DNA of 64,000 bases from JAAOII01 sp965207945 (GCA_965207945.1 OZ242303.1:992001-1056000); one strand, 5' to 3'; positions 18,551 to 27,964 are shown, counted from the stretch's first letter. The notes: a model not told the origin generated them from the letters alone. Numbers and translations: made by a program.

Positions 18551-18593
18551 TAATCTACGTTAGCTGTTAGTATAACGTTATTATAGTAGATTA
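18551..18593. repeat. Nested inverted repeat between hflX and hflK
   Basis: TAATCTAC (18551-18558) and GTAGATTA (18586-18593) are perfect inverted copies, and the loop contains a further perfect palindrome ATAACGTTAT (18572-18581). It lies in the 127-bp spacer upstream of hflK. No clear U-tract follows on the minus strand, so an operator or processing site is as likely as a terminator. Confidence 0.5.
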
Positions 18594-18636
18594 GATTCTT
18601 TTATAGAGGCAAAAAATGTTTTTTCAATTGATTAAT

Positions 18637-19773
18637 TCAACTAAAAGCTGATACAGGAACTTCTTGTTCTAATAAAATATTGATGCTATCAAGCAAAACA
18701 TTTAATCCTATACCTTTATCTGCTGAAACCCAGACAGCTGATGGATGATTTAATTGGTCATAAGTGACACCATGATGTGGATCTTTTGGATGCGGATCTT
18801 TTGCCATATCAACTTTATTATAAACCATTAATGTCGGCATATTACTCGCTCCCAAAGTTTTAAGGATTGAGTTTACCGCCATAATTTTTTCATCTGCTTT
18901 AGAATCAGATATATCTACAATATGAAGAATTAAATCAGATTCTTTAATTTCTCCTAAAGTTGCAGTAAATGATTTAATTAATGAACGTGACAATGATTCA
19001 ATAAAACCCACTGTATCTGCTAATAGAAAATCGTAATGCTTTCCACCCACCTTACGGATAGTAGGGTCAAGTGTAGCAAAAAGTTGAGCAGAAGAATAAG
19101 CACTGGAACCGGTTAATGCATTAAATAAGGTTGACTTGCCTGCATTTGTATAGCCAACTAATGATACCGTCGGCAAGCGTGCTTTTTTACGCGCATTACG
19201 GCTAAGAACTCTTTGTTTTTTAATCTTATCCAAGCGTGCCTCAATCTGACGGACACGAACCCGCAGTAAACGCCGGTCTATCTCCAGTTGTTTTTCGCCA
19301 GGACCACCTCTTTGTCCTATACCGCTGCGTTGTCTTTCAAGATGAGTCCAACTACGCACCAAACGCGAACTACTATACTCCAATTGTGCCATTTCAACTT
19401 GAAGTTTTCCTTCATAAGTTCTGGCTCGTTGAGCAAAAATATTTAAAATAATTGATGTTCTATCAAAAACTGGAACTCCCAAATCCTTCTCCAAAACTCT
19501 TTGATGTCTTGCACCTAAATCAATGTTAAATACAACTTGCTTGGCTTCGCTTGCTATAAGTGCCTCACGGACAGTATTAAATTGCCCTTTGCCTACAAGA
19601 TAGCGAGCATTAATACCGCGCAAGTTAATAGTAATTGAAGTCGTGTTTTGGATGCATAAAGAATTAACTAAAGCATTAAACTCTTGTTCTTCAGAACCTG
19701 TAAGAGTCCCTGTTCTATCGTTTATTACAACTAATAAGGTTTTTAAAACCTCATCTAGTCGGACAAACTCCAT
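18637..19773 (-). CDS. hflX: HflX, ribosome-associated GTPase
   Basis: A 378-residue GTPase that splits stalled ribosomes. An N-terminal HflX domain contains the glycine-rich SGIGQRGGPGEKQLE segment (about 150-164). A coiled coil follows, then the G domain with G1 GYTNAGKST (207-215), G3 DTVGF (253-257) and G4 NKVD near 321. It is slightly shorter than E. coli HflX because of a brief C-terminus. It lies 56 bp downstream of hfq. Confidence 0.95.
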   Translation of the reverse strand: MEFVRLDEVLKTLLVVINDRTGTLTGSEEQEFNALVNSLCIQNTTSITINLRGINARYLVGKGQFNTVREALIASEAKQVVFNIDLGARHQRVLEKDLGVPVFDRTSIILNIFAQRARTYEGKLQVEMAQLEYSSSRLVRSWTHLERQRSGIGQRGGPGEKQLEIDRRLLRVRVRQIEARLDKIKKQRVLSRNARKKARLPTVSLVGYTNAGKSTLFNALTGSSAYSSAQLFATLDPTIRKVGGKHYDFLLADTVGFIESLSRSLIKSFTATLGEIKESDLILHIVDISDSKADEKIMAVNSILKTLGASNMPTLMVYNKVDMAKDPHPKDPHHGVTYDQLNHPSAVWVSADKGIGLNVLLDSINILLEQEVPVSAFS

Positions 19774-19829
19774 ATTTCAATTTATTAAACAAATATCCTC
19801 CTATTTACCCACCTTTAACCATATTATTA

Positions 19830-20066
19830 TTATAAAGCGGTTGTTATATCTTTATCAGGTGATGCAGGCATTATGGTTGATATTGCATCCAACCTCACCA
19901 TTTGAATACTTCCATTACGAAGTAGAATAATATTCTCATTGAATTTATGAATTATTCCTTTCAAACGTATCCCATTCACCAAATAAACGCTAATTTCTAT
20001 TTGTTCTTTTTGAAGATGTTCTAAGAACATCGTTTCTAAACTACTGTCAAGATTTTTTATTTCCAT
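19830..20066 (-). CDS. hfq: Hfq, divergent Sm-like RNA chaperone
   Basis: A 78-residue Sm-fold protein in the canonical position before hflX. The core (ISVYLVNGIRLKG at 25-37, IQMV and AISTIMP at 54-67) aligns without gaps to Hfq. However, the strand that normally reads VYKHAIS reads VRLDAIS. Relative to E. coli, Q8 is Glu11, Q41 is Glu44, F42 is Asn45, K56 is Leu59 and H57 is Asp60. The rim patch RRER is QKEQ. Distal-face residues (Tyr28, Gly32, Ile33, Leu35) are kept. The uridine-binding proximal site therefore looks lost, while hexamer and distal A-rich RNA binding could remain. The C-terminal tail is very short. The family call is firm; the function is open. Confidence 0.9.
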   Translation of the reverse strand: MEIKNLDSSLETMFLEHLQKEQIEISVYLVNGIRLKGIIHKFNENIILLRNGSIQMVRLDAISTIMPASPDKDITTAL

Positions 20067-20141
20067 TATTATCAGTTAAATTTATAACTAATACGTATTA
20101 AGGGGGTAATACATACAAACGTATGAGATTTAAACCTCAAT

Positions 20142-20215
20142 CGCGCCCGGAGAGATTCGAACTCCCGACCCCTTGGTTCGTAGCCAAGTACTCTATCCAG
20201 CTGAGCTACGGGCGC
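20142..20215 (-). tRNA. tRNA-Arg (anticodon ACG)
   Basis: A 74-nt cloverleaf on the minus strand. Acceptor GCGCCCG pairs with CGGGCGC, the anticodon arm is CTTGG-CTACGAA-CCAAG with anticodon ACG, and the T arm contains GGTTCGAATC-type sequence (GAGTTCGAATC). The discriminator is G. CCA is not encoded. An A34 read as inosine requires TadA. Confidence 0.97.
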
Positions 20216-20420
20216 AAAGATGTATTTGTTTATCGTATTAGTATATTTAGTAAGTGCCAATTCCCCCATGCACTTTAATATTTTCTTAAATATTTATTGT
20301 TTCTATAATCGAAACAATTTATTTCAATTTCTTATTATTTTCTATACCATTTCCTCCATATCATAACCTCCAAGTTTTATAAAGTAAGGGTATTATAACA
20401 TATATATAGCACATTATATA

Positions 20421-20511
20421 CGGAGAGGGAGGGATTCGAACCCTCGATAGAGCTTAAAAACCCTATAACTCCTTAGCAGGGAGCCGCTTTCAACCTCTCA
20501 GCCACCTCTCC
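20421..20511 (-). tRNA. tRNA-Ser (anticodon GCT)
   Basis: A 91-nt class II tRNA with acceptor GGAGAGG paired to CCTCTCC and anticodon loop CTGCTAA (anticodon GCT). A long variable arm and GGTTCGAATCC T loop are present. The discriminator is G, and CCA is not encoded. The 205-bp gap between it and tRNA-Arg shows no gene. Confidence 0.97.
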
Positions 20512-20620
20512 TCCCTATATTTATATATTATTTAATTTATCACACTAACACATAAGAAACTTGTAATAACTTATTATTTAACCCAATTATGTTAATTTAA
20601 ATATATTGGGGAATAGACAA

Positions 20621-21301
20621 TTACAAAAATCTTCCGCGTCTAAAGATAATATAGAACAGCACTATAAAAGATGCTAATGATGCAGCAAGATAGGTATAGG
20701 CGCAAGCCCCAAGTATTTTTTTAACTACTTTCATATCATGATCTTCCAGATAATTACCTTCTTCTAATATAGGCAATGCTTTGCGGTAACTTGCATCTAA
20801 TTCAACTGGTAGAGTTACAAAATGAATGATCACTCCAAATATCATACTTAAAAACCAAACCGCAAATATTAATAGGGCGATTTGCGGTTGAATAAAAGAT
20901 ACAATAAGACCAAAAATCAACGCAAAATTAAAAATTTTTTGGATGAACTCTGCAATCTTTGCCAAGTGAGTTCTTGCTTTTAATAATGAAGATCCCTCGG
21001 CATACTGCAAGGCATGACTAAATTCGTGCACTGATACGGCAATCGCGGTAAGAGATTTTGCTTCTAAATTTCGTTTTGTTAGACAGACGGTATTAGTTAC
21101 AGGATTGAAGTGATCTCCCAATGGTGTTTCATCAATTTTCAAATCATTGAGTTTAAATTTTTTCTTCAAATGTTGCAGCAGCTCCCTGCCATTGCCTGGC
21201 AAGTCCTTCCTTGGCTTGCTGTGTTCGTCCATAATTCTTTTAGCCAATAAAGCTGGTAACTGAGCCAACAAAATCAATAATAATAATGGAACAATATACA
21301 T
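20621..21301 (-). CDS. YugP-type membrane zinc metallopeptidase
   Basis: A 226-residue membrane protein with HEFSH at 92-96, the zinc-binding HExxH motif, inside VSVHEFSHALQYAEGSS. The family is COG2738 (YugP-like, putative neutral zinc metallopeptidase). Hydrophobic segments lie at about 1-20, 120-165 and 200-220. A third zinc ligand, expected as a Glu/Asp in the segment LPVELDASYRKA (about 165-176), is present. Substrates are unknown. It starts 3 bp after the argD stop. Confidence 0.85.
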   Translation of the reverse strand: MYIVPLLLLILLAQLPALLAKRIMDEHSKPRKDLPGNGRELLQHLKKKFKLNDLKIDETPLGDHFNPVTNTVCLTKRNLEAKSLTAIAVSVHEFSHALQYAEGSSLLKARTHLAKIAEFIQKIFNFALIFGLIVSFIQPQIALLIFAVWFLSMIFGVIIHFVTLPVELDASYRKALPILEEGNYLEDHDMKVVKKILGACAYTYLAASLASFIVLFYIIFRRGRFL

Positions 21302-21304
21302 TAA

Positions 21305-22480
21305 CTAAAACTGAGCGAATACCTCCCGCAATATAAGAATGCCGGCACGCAAGGACTTTTTATCAATTATTAAAGGGGGTGCTAAACGTAAAACATCGCC
21401 ATCCCCAGCCAATAATACCAATAACCCCTTCTCAAGGCAACGAGCTTTGACATCGTTAGCTGAATAGTTATTATTAAGTGAACATCCCCATAATAGACCT
21501 TTTCCTCTTATACTACTAAAGCAATTATATTTTTCATTTATTAGCTTTAATGATTGATAAATATATTCACCATGCTCTCGTACAGATTTTAGTAGTTCTG
21601 GTTTATCTATTAACATTAATACTTGATGAGCTACTGCGGCAGCCAAAGCATTGCCACCAAAGGTATTACCATGGGAACCGCTCGTTAAGCAATCTGCATA
21701 TTCTTTTTTTGCCAGCAAAGCACCTATTGGAAAACCACCTCCCAGTCCCTTGGCACAGGTCATAAGATCAGGAACAACAGCATAATCCATGAAGGCAAAA
21801 AGTTGCCCTGTTCTTCCCATACCGCACTGAATTTCATCAAATATCAAAAGTGCCTTATGCTTATCACATAATTCTCGTGCTTTCTGCAAAAATTCTTTTG
21901 TAGCTGGGATAACTCCTCCCTCGCCTTGAATTGGTTCCAGTATGATGGCGCAAACACTGTCATCCATAGTTGCTTCCAATTCTGCACAGTCATTAAAAGG
22001 ACAGCGAATAATCCCTTCAGGAAGCGGCTTAAATGGCTCCCTATGTGCTGCTTTACCACTGACAGCAATAGTGAATAATGACCTGCCGTGGAAAGCATTG
22101 CTAAAGCATACAATTTTATTCTTATTAAGATTATTCTTATTGCCATATTTACGTGCCAATTTCAATGCTGCCTCATTGGCTTCCAAACCTGAATTACATA
22201 AAAAAACCTTATCAAAGCCCGTTCTCTTAGTTAACTCCGCCGCCAATAGGATTGCCGTTTCATTATGCCAAAGATTACTTGAGTGCCATAGCTTATCTGC
22301 TTGTTCTTTTAATGCATCTACCAAAATAGGATGACTATATCCTAAGCTATTAACTGCAACCCCACTACCAAAGTCCAAATAGGTGCGCCCTTGAGTATCT
22401 TGCAAATACACGCCCTGCCCGTGCGTGAAACAAATACCCCTATCACCATAATTAGGAATGAAAAATGAATTATTATCCAT
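21305..22480 (-). CDS. argD: Acetylornithine aminotransferase
   Basis: Class III PLP aminotransferase of 391 residues in arginine (and possibly lysine) biosynthesis. Visible features are NSGLEANEAALKLARK (about 96-111), the EPIQGEGG segment (about 182-189), FDEIQCGMGRTG (about 214-225), and the PLP lysine in CAKGLGGGFP (Lys244). Length and motifs fit ArgD better than longer ornithine or GABA aminotransferases. It follows the O-methyltransferase gene by 21 bp. Confidence 0.92.
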   Translation of the reverse strand: MDNNSFFIPNYGDRGICFTHGQGVYLQDTQGRTYLDFGSGVAVNSLGYSHPILVDALKEQADKLWHSSNLWHNETAILLAAELTKRTGFDKVFLCNSGLEANEAALKLARKYGNKNNLNKNKIVCFSNAFHGRSLFTIAVSGKAAHREPFKPLPEGIIRCPFNDCAELEATMDDSVCAIILEPIQGEGGVIPATKEFLQKARELCDKHKALLIFDEIQCGMGRTGQLFAFMDYAVVPDLMTCAKGLGGGFPIGALLAKKEYADCLTSGSHGNTFGGNALAAAVAHQVLMLIDKPELLKSVREHGEYIYQSLKLINEKYNCFSSIRGKGLLWGCSLNNNYSANDVKARCLEKGLLVLLAGDGDVLRLAPPLIIDKKSLRAGILILREVFAQF

Positions 22481-22501
22481 TAATTTTCATTTGATTCTTA
22501 T

Positions 22502-23164
22502 TTAGTGTTTTTTGCTTATCAGAGTCATCCCGTCCGCCAAAGGTAATAGGCAAATATTAACTCGCTCATCTTGGGAGATATACTCATTCAACTTTCTAAA
22601 GTTCTCGACTTGAGAGTTATCTATGCTATCGTCAGCTACCTCGCCATGCCATAAAGTATTGTCAAGCACCATCAAACCACCGGGGCTAAGCATAGGGATA
22701 ATAGTATCATAATAGGACTTATAGTTTGATTTATCCGCATCAATGAATACAAAATCAATATCTGTTACACCATCTTCTTGTAAAGCATTAAGAGTTGTCA
22801 AGGCAGCGCCGATACGCACATCAATCTTATGCATAACCCCAGCTTTCTTCCAATAAGGTAATGCTTTGTTTACATTATCATCGCTTATATCGCAAGCAAT
22901 TAATTTGCCGTTATCAGGTAAGGCAAGGGCAATAGCAAGAGTTCCATAACCTAAAAACACTCCTAGTTCTAGCGCCTTTTTAGCCCGAATATGACTAGCA
23001 AGAAAAAACATCAACTGTCCTTGTTCAGCAGTGGTTTGCATCTCCTGTAGTGGGTGCTGTCCAGCCAACTCACGCAATTCCGCAAGTTCTTTAGTATCAA
23101 TTCCCCCATAACGCAATAAATAACTACGCATTTCATCATTGATTGGTATATTTTTAGTTAGCAT
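22502..23164 (-). CDS. Class I SAM-dependent O-methyltransferase (COG4122 family)
   Basis: A 220-residue Rossmann methyltransferase of the caffeoyl-CoA/catechol O-methyltransferase family. SAM motif I reads ALELGVFLGYGTLAIALAL (about 65-83), the acidic loop ACDISDD is at about 94-100, the metal-binding VFIDADKSNY near 138-147, and VLDNTLWHGEV near 161-171. The natural acceptor in bacteria is usually unknown. It lies between the Tas-like gene and argD. Confidence 0.9.
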   Translation of the reverse strand: MLTKNIPINDEMRSYLLRYGGIDTKELAELRELAGQHPLQEMQTTAEQGQLMFFLASHIRAKKALELGVFLGYGTLAIALALPDNGKLIACDISDDNVNKALPYWKKAGVMHKIDVRIGAALTTLNALQEDGVTDIDFVFIDADKSNYKSYYDTIIPMLSPGGLMVLDNTLWHGEVADDSIDNSQVENFRKLNEYISQDERVNICLLPLADGMTLISKKH

Positions 23165-23204
23165 AGCGCTCTAAATTTTTATTCAACCTTTTATCCAACA
23201 ATTA

Positions 23205-24269
23205 TTAAGGGCATGGGTTGGAATACTTAACTGTTAGTTTTTTTATCTCTTCTAGTATATCTGAAGATAATTCCAAGTCAACCGATGCTACGTTTATTTT
23301 CAGCTGCTCCATAGTTGTAGCTCCGATGATAATAGAAGTTACAAAAGGTTTAGTTAACAAATAAGCAAGAGCCATCTGTGAAGGGTCAATATCATTGGAA
23401 CGGGCAAGATTCACATATTCCTCAGTCGCTTTTATTCCTGCTGCAGTGAAATAGCGTGGAAACTCTTTACTCCAAAGAGTTATACGCGCTCCTGTGGGGC
23501 GTTTTCCATCTAAGTACTTACCAGACAGAGCTCCAAACGCCAATGGCGAGTAGGCAAGTAAGCCGCATTCTTCACGCATAGAAACCTCAGCCAAGCCAAC
23601 TTCATAATGCAAGCACAATAAATTATAAGGATTCTGGATGCTCACAGGTCTAGCTAATTTTTTTGATTTAGCTATTTCCATATACTTCATAGCACCCCAT
23701 GCTGTTTCATTGGAAAGCCCTACATAACGCACCTTGCCGCTTTTCACCAACTCATCCATTGCCGATAAACTCTCCTCCAGAGATACTGCGCTATCGTCCT
23801 GAACATGTTCATAGTTAAGCTTACCAAAAAAATTACTGCTACGTTCAGGCCAATGCAATTGAAAGATATCAATATAGTCCGTTTGTAATCGTTTCAATGA
23901 TTCATCACAGGAATAAAGTATTTGTTCGCGCGACAATCTACTTTCTTTTCTATTTTCAAGTTGTTGTGCGTCAGCACGCAAAAAACCCATTCCGCTACGA
24001 CCAGCAACCTTGCTAGCTAGAATAACCTTAGTGCGATTTCCCCTTTGTTGCATCCACTCACCAATGTATCTGTCAGTCGTGCCCCACTTTTTCGCATTAA
24101 TTGGAACGGGGTAAATCTCCGCAGTATCAAGAAAATTTACTCCCTCTTCAAAAGCGTAATCCATCTGGGTGAATGCTTCTTCTTTGGTGTTTTGTTCGCC
24201 CCAAGTCATAGTGCCAAGGCATATCTCACTTACTTGAAGATTCGTGTTTCCCAAATTTCTGTATTTCAT
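23205..24269 (-). CDS. tas: Aldo/keto reductase, Tas-like
   Basis: A 354-residue NADP-dependent aldo/keto reductase. It resembles E. coli Tas: the N-terminus MKYRNLGNTNLQVSEICLG, then GTMTWGEQNT, FLDTAEIYPVP and ILASKVAG. The catalytic Asp-Tyr pair is in LDTAEIY, and the catalytic Lys lies in the ASKV strand. I chose the ATG at 24269; an upstream TTG would add seven residues and falls in a short direct repeat (TGTATTTCATC twice). The physiological substrate is unknown. Confidence 0.87.
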   Translation of the reverse strand: MKYRNLGNTNLQVSEICLGTMTWGEQNTKEEAFTQMDYAFEEGVNFLDTAEIYPVPINAKKWGTTDRYIGEWMQQRGNRTKVILASKVAGRSGMGFLRADAQQLENRKESRLSREQILYSCDESLKRLQTDYIDIFQLHWPERSSNFFGKLNYEHVQDDSAVSLEESLSAMDELVKSGKVRYVGLSNETAWGAMKYMEIAKSKKLARPVSIQNPYNLLCLHYEVGLAEVSMREECGLLAYSPLAFGALSGKYLDGKRPTGARITLWSKEFPRYFTAAGIKATEEYVNLARSNDIDPSQMALAYLLTKPFVTSIIIGATTMEQLKINVASVDLELSSDILEEIKKLTVKYSNPCP

Positions 24270-24468
24270 CTGTATTTCATCTGTATTCAACGTTTGTATA
24301 TATCTTCTATATTCAATGCAGCCACCTTAGTATATCATTATTAGCGTGTATAATTAATCATTATGTTACAAACTTATTTGTTGCTGCTAAAAGCAACTCA
24401 CTGCAAGTATACAAATATCCCAATAAATAACCAGAAATATCTGGCACAAAATACCCTGCATAAAATAT

Positions 24469-26319
24469 ATGGCACATAGAATAGACGACCATGCCAAAGA
24501 GTGGAAATCATTCCGCTCTACACTGGATAAAAAGCGCGATGATAAAGAGTGGGATAAATTTAGTGATAAGGATAAGATACCTCGTCGTGAATTCCCATAT
24601 CATGGCTTAATAACCATTGCCTCTTATGTTAGAAAAGAGCTCCTTTTATTTATAGTTCTTTTTATAACTTCAGGTATAACTGCTGTTGCCAATATGGGCT
24701 TTGCTATGGTGATAGAAAACATAGATGATGCTTTCACAAACCCTGATTCTGATTGGAAAATATATGCTCCTCTTGCAATTATAGGGTTAACTATAGTTAG
24801 AGCCCTAATCAGTGGTTTTAGCGGTATGGTTTCCGCTTATCTGTCCAATATAATTGGACACCGCTTGACTAATAGAATGTATCGTCATATTATCCGTTTA
24901 CCATTAGCTTTTTACTCACAGAGTTCGGTAGGAGAACTTATGTCTAAGATGTCTTACAATGTTGGAGCCATTTCTGGAGCCATTAGAGGCGGGTTGGTTA
25001 GCATCTTACAACAAGGGCTTACATTAATAGTATTACTGGGATATATATTTTACTTGAATTGGTATTTAACCTTAATAATATTAGGCGTCTTACCTTTTGC
25101 AATGATACTTGCAGAGATTGCACGCCGCCGCCTAAAAGTACTGAGTAAGAGATTACAAAGAGGGTCAGAACTTATGTCTAAAACTGTAGCAGATGTTTTC
25201 TCATCTTTGCCTTTGGTGCGGGTTTTGGCTGCAGAAAAATATGAAACTGAACGGTATCGTTCTTTTAGCTCTTTCCGCAAAAAAGAAGCTATGAAGTCGG
25301 CTTTAGTGGGTTCCATTACCATGCCATTACTACAAATTATATTGTCACTACCCTTTGGCCTTATTATATGGATAGGATTGAACTCCAGCGGACACTCCTT
25401 TGCTACAACTGGAGAATTCCTTGCTTACCTAACCGCAGCTATCTTTATTGCAAGCCCCATTCGCTCACTAACTGGCGTCCAAGCCGCCCTACAGGCGGGA
25501 GAAATCGCCGCCATTGATTACTTAGACCACTTATCTATATCTTATGAAGAAGATAAAGGAACTATTGTGCTTAAAAAAGATGAGGTGAAAGGTAAGATAG
25601 AATTACGCGATGTGCACTTCGCTTATGAAGAAGAAAAAGAAGTACTTGGTGGGCTTAACTTAACTATTGAAGCTGGTAAGAAAACAGCACTGGTAGGCAT
25701 CTCAGGTTCTGGTAAGAGCACCATCATAAACTTAATATTACGCCTCTATTCCGCGCAACAAGGCAGTATCTATCTTGATGGAATTAAAACTAGCGATATT
25801 AAACTATCCTCGCTAAGAGCGAACATAGGATATGTGAGCCAAGGTATATTTTTGTTTAACCATACTCTACGTTATAATTTGCTGTATGGGCTGGATGAAC
25901 GAGTTAATGATGACAGAATTAAGGAAGTTCTAACCAGCGCGCATGCGTGGGACTTTATTGAAGAAATGCCTGAAGGATTGGATACACAGTTAGGTGATAA
26001 AGGAGTGCGACTTTCTGGCGGGCAACAGCAAAGAATATCCTTGGCGAGAGCTCTGCTAAAGGACACAAAGATACTAATATTGGACGAAGCGACTTCAGCT
26101 TTAGATGTGGAAGCCGAGTATAAAATTAGAAAGAATATTGATACTATGATGGAAGGACGGACAGTTCTGGCTATCGCTCACCGCCTATCCACCATAACAC
26201 AAATGGATAGAATAATTCTGTTGAGTCATGGAAAAATTGCTGAAGAAGGCACCCACCAAGAACTTCTAGCTAACAAGGGAAAATATGCAGACCTTTGTTC
26301 TTATCAGTTTAGAAAATAA
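24469..26319 (+). CDS. ABC exporter, MsbA/multidrug type half-transporter
   Basis: A 616-residue fused permease-ATPase that works as a dimer. A charged N-terminus (about 1-55) precedes a six-helix membrane domain (about 60-345). The ATPase domain carries Walker A (GISGSGKST near 410-418), the signature LSGGQQQRISLARALL (near 507-522), Walker B ILILDEATSALD (near 528-539) and the H-loop (AHRLST). It resembles the MsbA group for lipid A or lipid-linked substrates, but the substrate cannot be told from sequence. It is the last intact gene before the glycan island. Fragments of its 3' half recur at 36379-36432. Confidence 0.9.
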   Translation: MAHRIDDHAKEWKSFRSTLDKKRDDKEWDKFSDKDKIPRREFPYHGLITIASYVRKELLLFIVLFITSGITAVANMGFAMVIENIDDAFTNPDSDWKIYAPLAIIGLTIVRALISGFSGMVSAYLSNIIGHRLTNRMYRHIIRLPLAFYSQSSVGELMSKMSYNVGAISGAIRGGLVSILQQGLTLIVLLGYIFYLNWYLTLIILGVLPFAMILAEIARRRLKVLSKRLQRGSELMSKTVADVFSSLPLVRVLAAEKYETERYRSFSSFRKKEAMKSALVGSITMPLLQIILSLPFGLIIWIGLNSSGHSFATTGEFLAYLTAAIFIASPIRSLTGVQAALQAGEIAAIDYLDHLSISYEEDKGTIVLKKDEVKGKIELRDVHFAYEEEKEVLGGLNLTIEAGKKTALVGISGSGKSTIINLILRLYSAQQGSIYLDGIKTSDIKLSSLRANIGYVSQGIFLFNHTLRYNLLYGLDERVNDDRIKEVLTSAHAWDFIEEMPEGLDTQLGDKGVRLSGGQQQRISLARALLKDTKILILDEATSALDVEAEYKIRKNIDTMMEGRTVLAIAHRLSTITQMDRIILLSHGKIAEEGTHQELLANKGKYADLCSYQFRK

Positions 26320-26374
26320 TTGGTACACAAATTAAATTCACCTTTTATTATAATAATCTGGTTTTTTGCAACCC

Positions 26375-26680
26375 TTAAGCAGAGACGGGCAATGATACAT
26401 CATCATGTATATATAATATAAACTTCCCTTGCGTTTTATCCACTACAGCATTTCGCGCAGCAGTAGCTCCCTGATTATTTTGTCTTAACAAAATAATTCT
26501 CTTATACTTAGCAAAGTATTTTTGTAAAATCTGAGGTATTATATTATTACAACCATCATCTACTATTATCAACTCAAAATCATCATAAATTTGATTGAGT
26601 ATTGAATCTATAGCCTAATCTATATAATCAGCACGATCATAGGTTACCATCAGTACTGATACTAAAGAGATTGTAGCCAT
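26375..26680 (-). pseudogene. GT2 family A glycosyltransferase, N-terminal remnant
   Basis: The reverse strand reads as the first 100 residues of a family A GT2: MATISLVSVLMVTYDRADY, then a TAG stop at 26615-26617, then DSILNQIYDDFELIIVDDG and further matching sequence. The catalytic acidic cluster, normally MDDDD, reads IHDD and the protein then ends. The rest of the domain is missing. It is closest to the intact genes at 28956, 32522 and 34976. The gap from here to 26947 (267 bp) shows no gene. Confidence 0.9.
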
Positions 26681-26947
26681 TTGCCAATATCTTTTTCAAT
26701 TATCTGGATGCACATCGTTTTAGATACTACACTATCTTTAACCTGTTTTATTATTCTTTTGTAATTAACCCAGCCAATCGACAAAACATATATTTAAGTT
26801 TTACCTATTGGGTAATTATATCTAAATTTTACATAAAATAAGTTACTCGCCACTTGGATATCATAATATGTAATACTATTTATAATACCGCTTGAAAATC
26901 CTGATAAAAAATTATTCTAACAGGATATAAACTAAAAATATTTTATA

Positions 26948-27955
26948 ATGTATAAAATGAAAATGAAAATGACATTGAAACATGCAATTACATCTAGGTG
27001 TAAAAAATTATGGCGAAGTAAAAACACTATTGTAATTCAAATTAAGGGGGGTCTAGGAAATCAATTATTTCAATATGCATTTGCAACAGCTCTGCAGAAG
27101 ACATTTAATAAAATTGTGATTCTTGATTCCCGTTCCTTTTATAAAGGGAGCGATCAATACAAAAGAGTTTATTCATTATCAAACTTTAATATTCATATTA
27201 AAGAGGCACCCAAAGAAATGAGCCCCCCCCCCCAAAAAACACTGAATATAGAAAAGAATTATTTAAAGAGATATAGATTTTTTAAAATATCTTTCATAGA
27301 TCATAATGATCAATGCAACATTATGAACCTTCTTAAAGAATTTAAGCCCTTGGGTATAATATATGCTACTGGATATTGGCAGTCAGCTAAGGTTGTAAAT
27401 TTATGCCGTAAAGAATTATTAGATGATATAAAACTTATACAGAAACCTCACAGTGAATTTTATGCGTTAAGGAATGACATCAAAATATGTAAGGATTCTA
27501 CAACCATTCATTTTAGACAATCTTGGAACATTGAACTCCCTAAAAACAAAATATCCTTACATACTCAAAGCCCATTATCTGTTGAATACTATGAACAGGC
27601 AATTAACCACATTAAAAGGGTTAAAAAAAATACAACATTTTTCATTTTTGCGGATGACATTAAAAAAGCAACAAAAATTATGACAAAAATTTTACCTAGC
27701 TCTCAGTATAAAATAATTCAACATAGAGATAATAACATATATGATTATGAATATTTATTTTTAATGTCAGAATGCTCTAATGTTATTATGTCAAATTCAT
27801 CATTTTCATGGTGGGGTGCCTGGTTAAGGTGGGCACGAGCCCAAGATAAACGAAACAAAGGTATCTATATAATGCCGCATGATTGGAATGCTGACGGAAC
27901 TGGAAAAAAAATTAGTAAAGAATTAACATTTTCCTCAAGCATTATACATTTATGA
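26948..27955 (+). CDS. GT11 fucosyltransferase, copy 1, with poly-C tract
   Basis: A 335-residue GT11-family protein, expected to transfer fucose from GDP-fucose in alpha-1,2 linkage. Family signatures are present: GGLGNQLFQYAFATAL (about 36-51), GYWQSA (about 140), and SNSSFSWWGAWL near the C-terminus. The donor-site motif HxRRGD reads HFRQSWN here. A run of 11 C (27223-27233) codes for prolines at about residues 92-96 and leaves the gene in frame in this sequence; gain or loss of one C would truncate it at about residue 100. Several Met codons (1, 4, 6, 8) could start translation. It is convergent with a broken methyltransferase and a GT2. Confidence 0.87.
   Translation: MYKMKMKMTLKHAITSRCKKLWRSKNTIVIQIKGGLGNQLFQYAFATALQKTFNKIVILDSRSFYKGSDQYKRVYSLSNFNIHIKEAPKEMSPPPQKTLNIEKNYLKRYRFFKISFIDHNDQCNIMNLLKEFKPLGIIYATGYWQSAKVVNLCRKELLDDIKLIQKPHSEFYALRNDIKICKDSTTIHFRQSWNIELPKNKISLHTQSPLSVEYYEQAINHIKRVKKNTTFFIFADDIKKATKIMTKILPSSQYKIIQHRDNNIYDYEYLFLMSECSNVIMSNSSFSWWGAWLRWARAQDKRNKGIYIMPHDWNADGTGKKISKELTFSSSIIHL
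27223..27233. repeat. Homopolymer of 11 C inside GT11 copy 1
   Basis: Eleven consecutive C followed by six A, in a region that is otherwise very AT-rich. The two paralogues at 31428 and 33927 lack the tract at the matching position. Confidence 0.95.
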
Positions 27956-27964
27956 ATATAATGC

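Noticed and set aside
20072..20269. A 65-codon open frame on the minus strand between hfq and the tRNAs
   Set aside because: It overlaps tRNA-Arg along most of its length and has no recognisable protein features.
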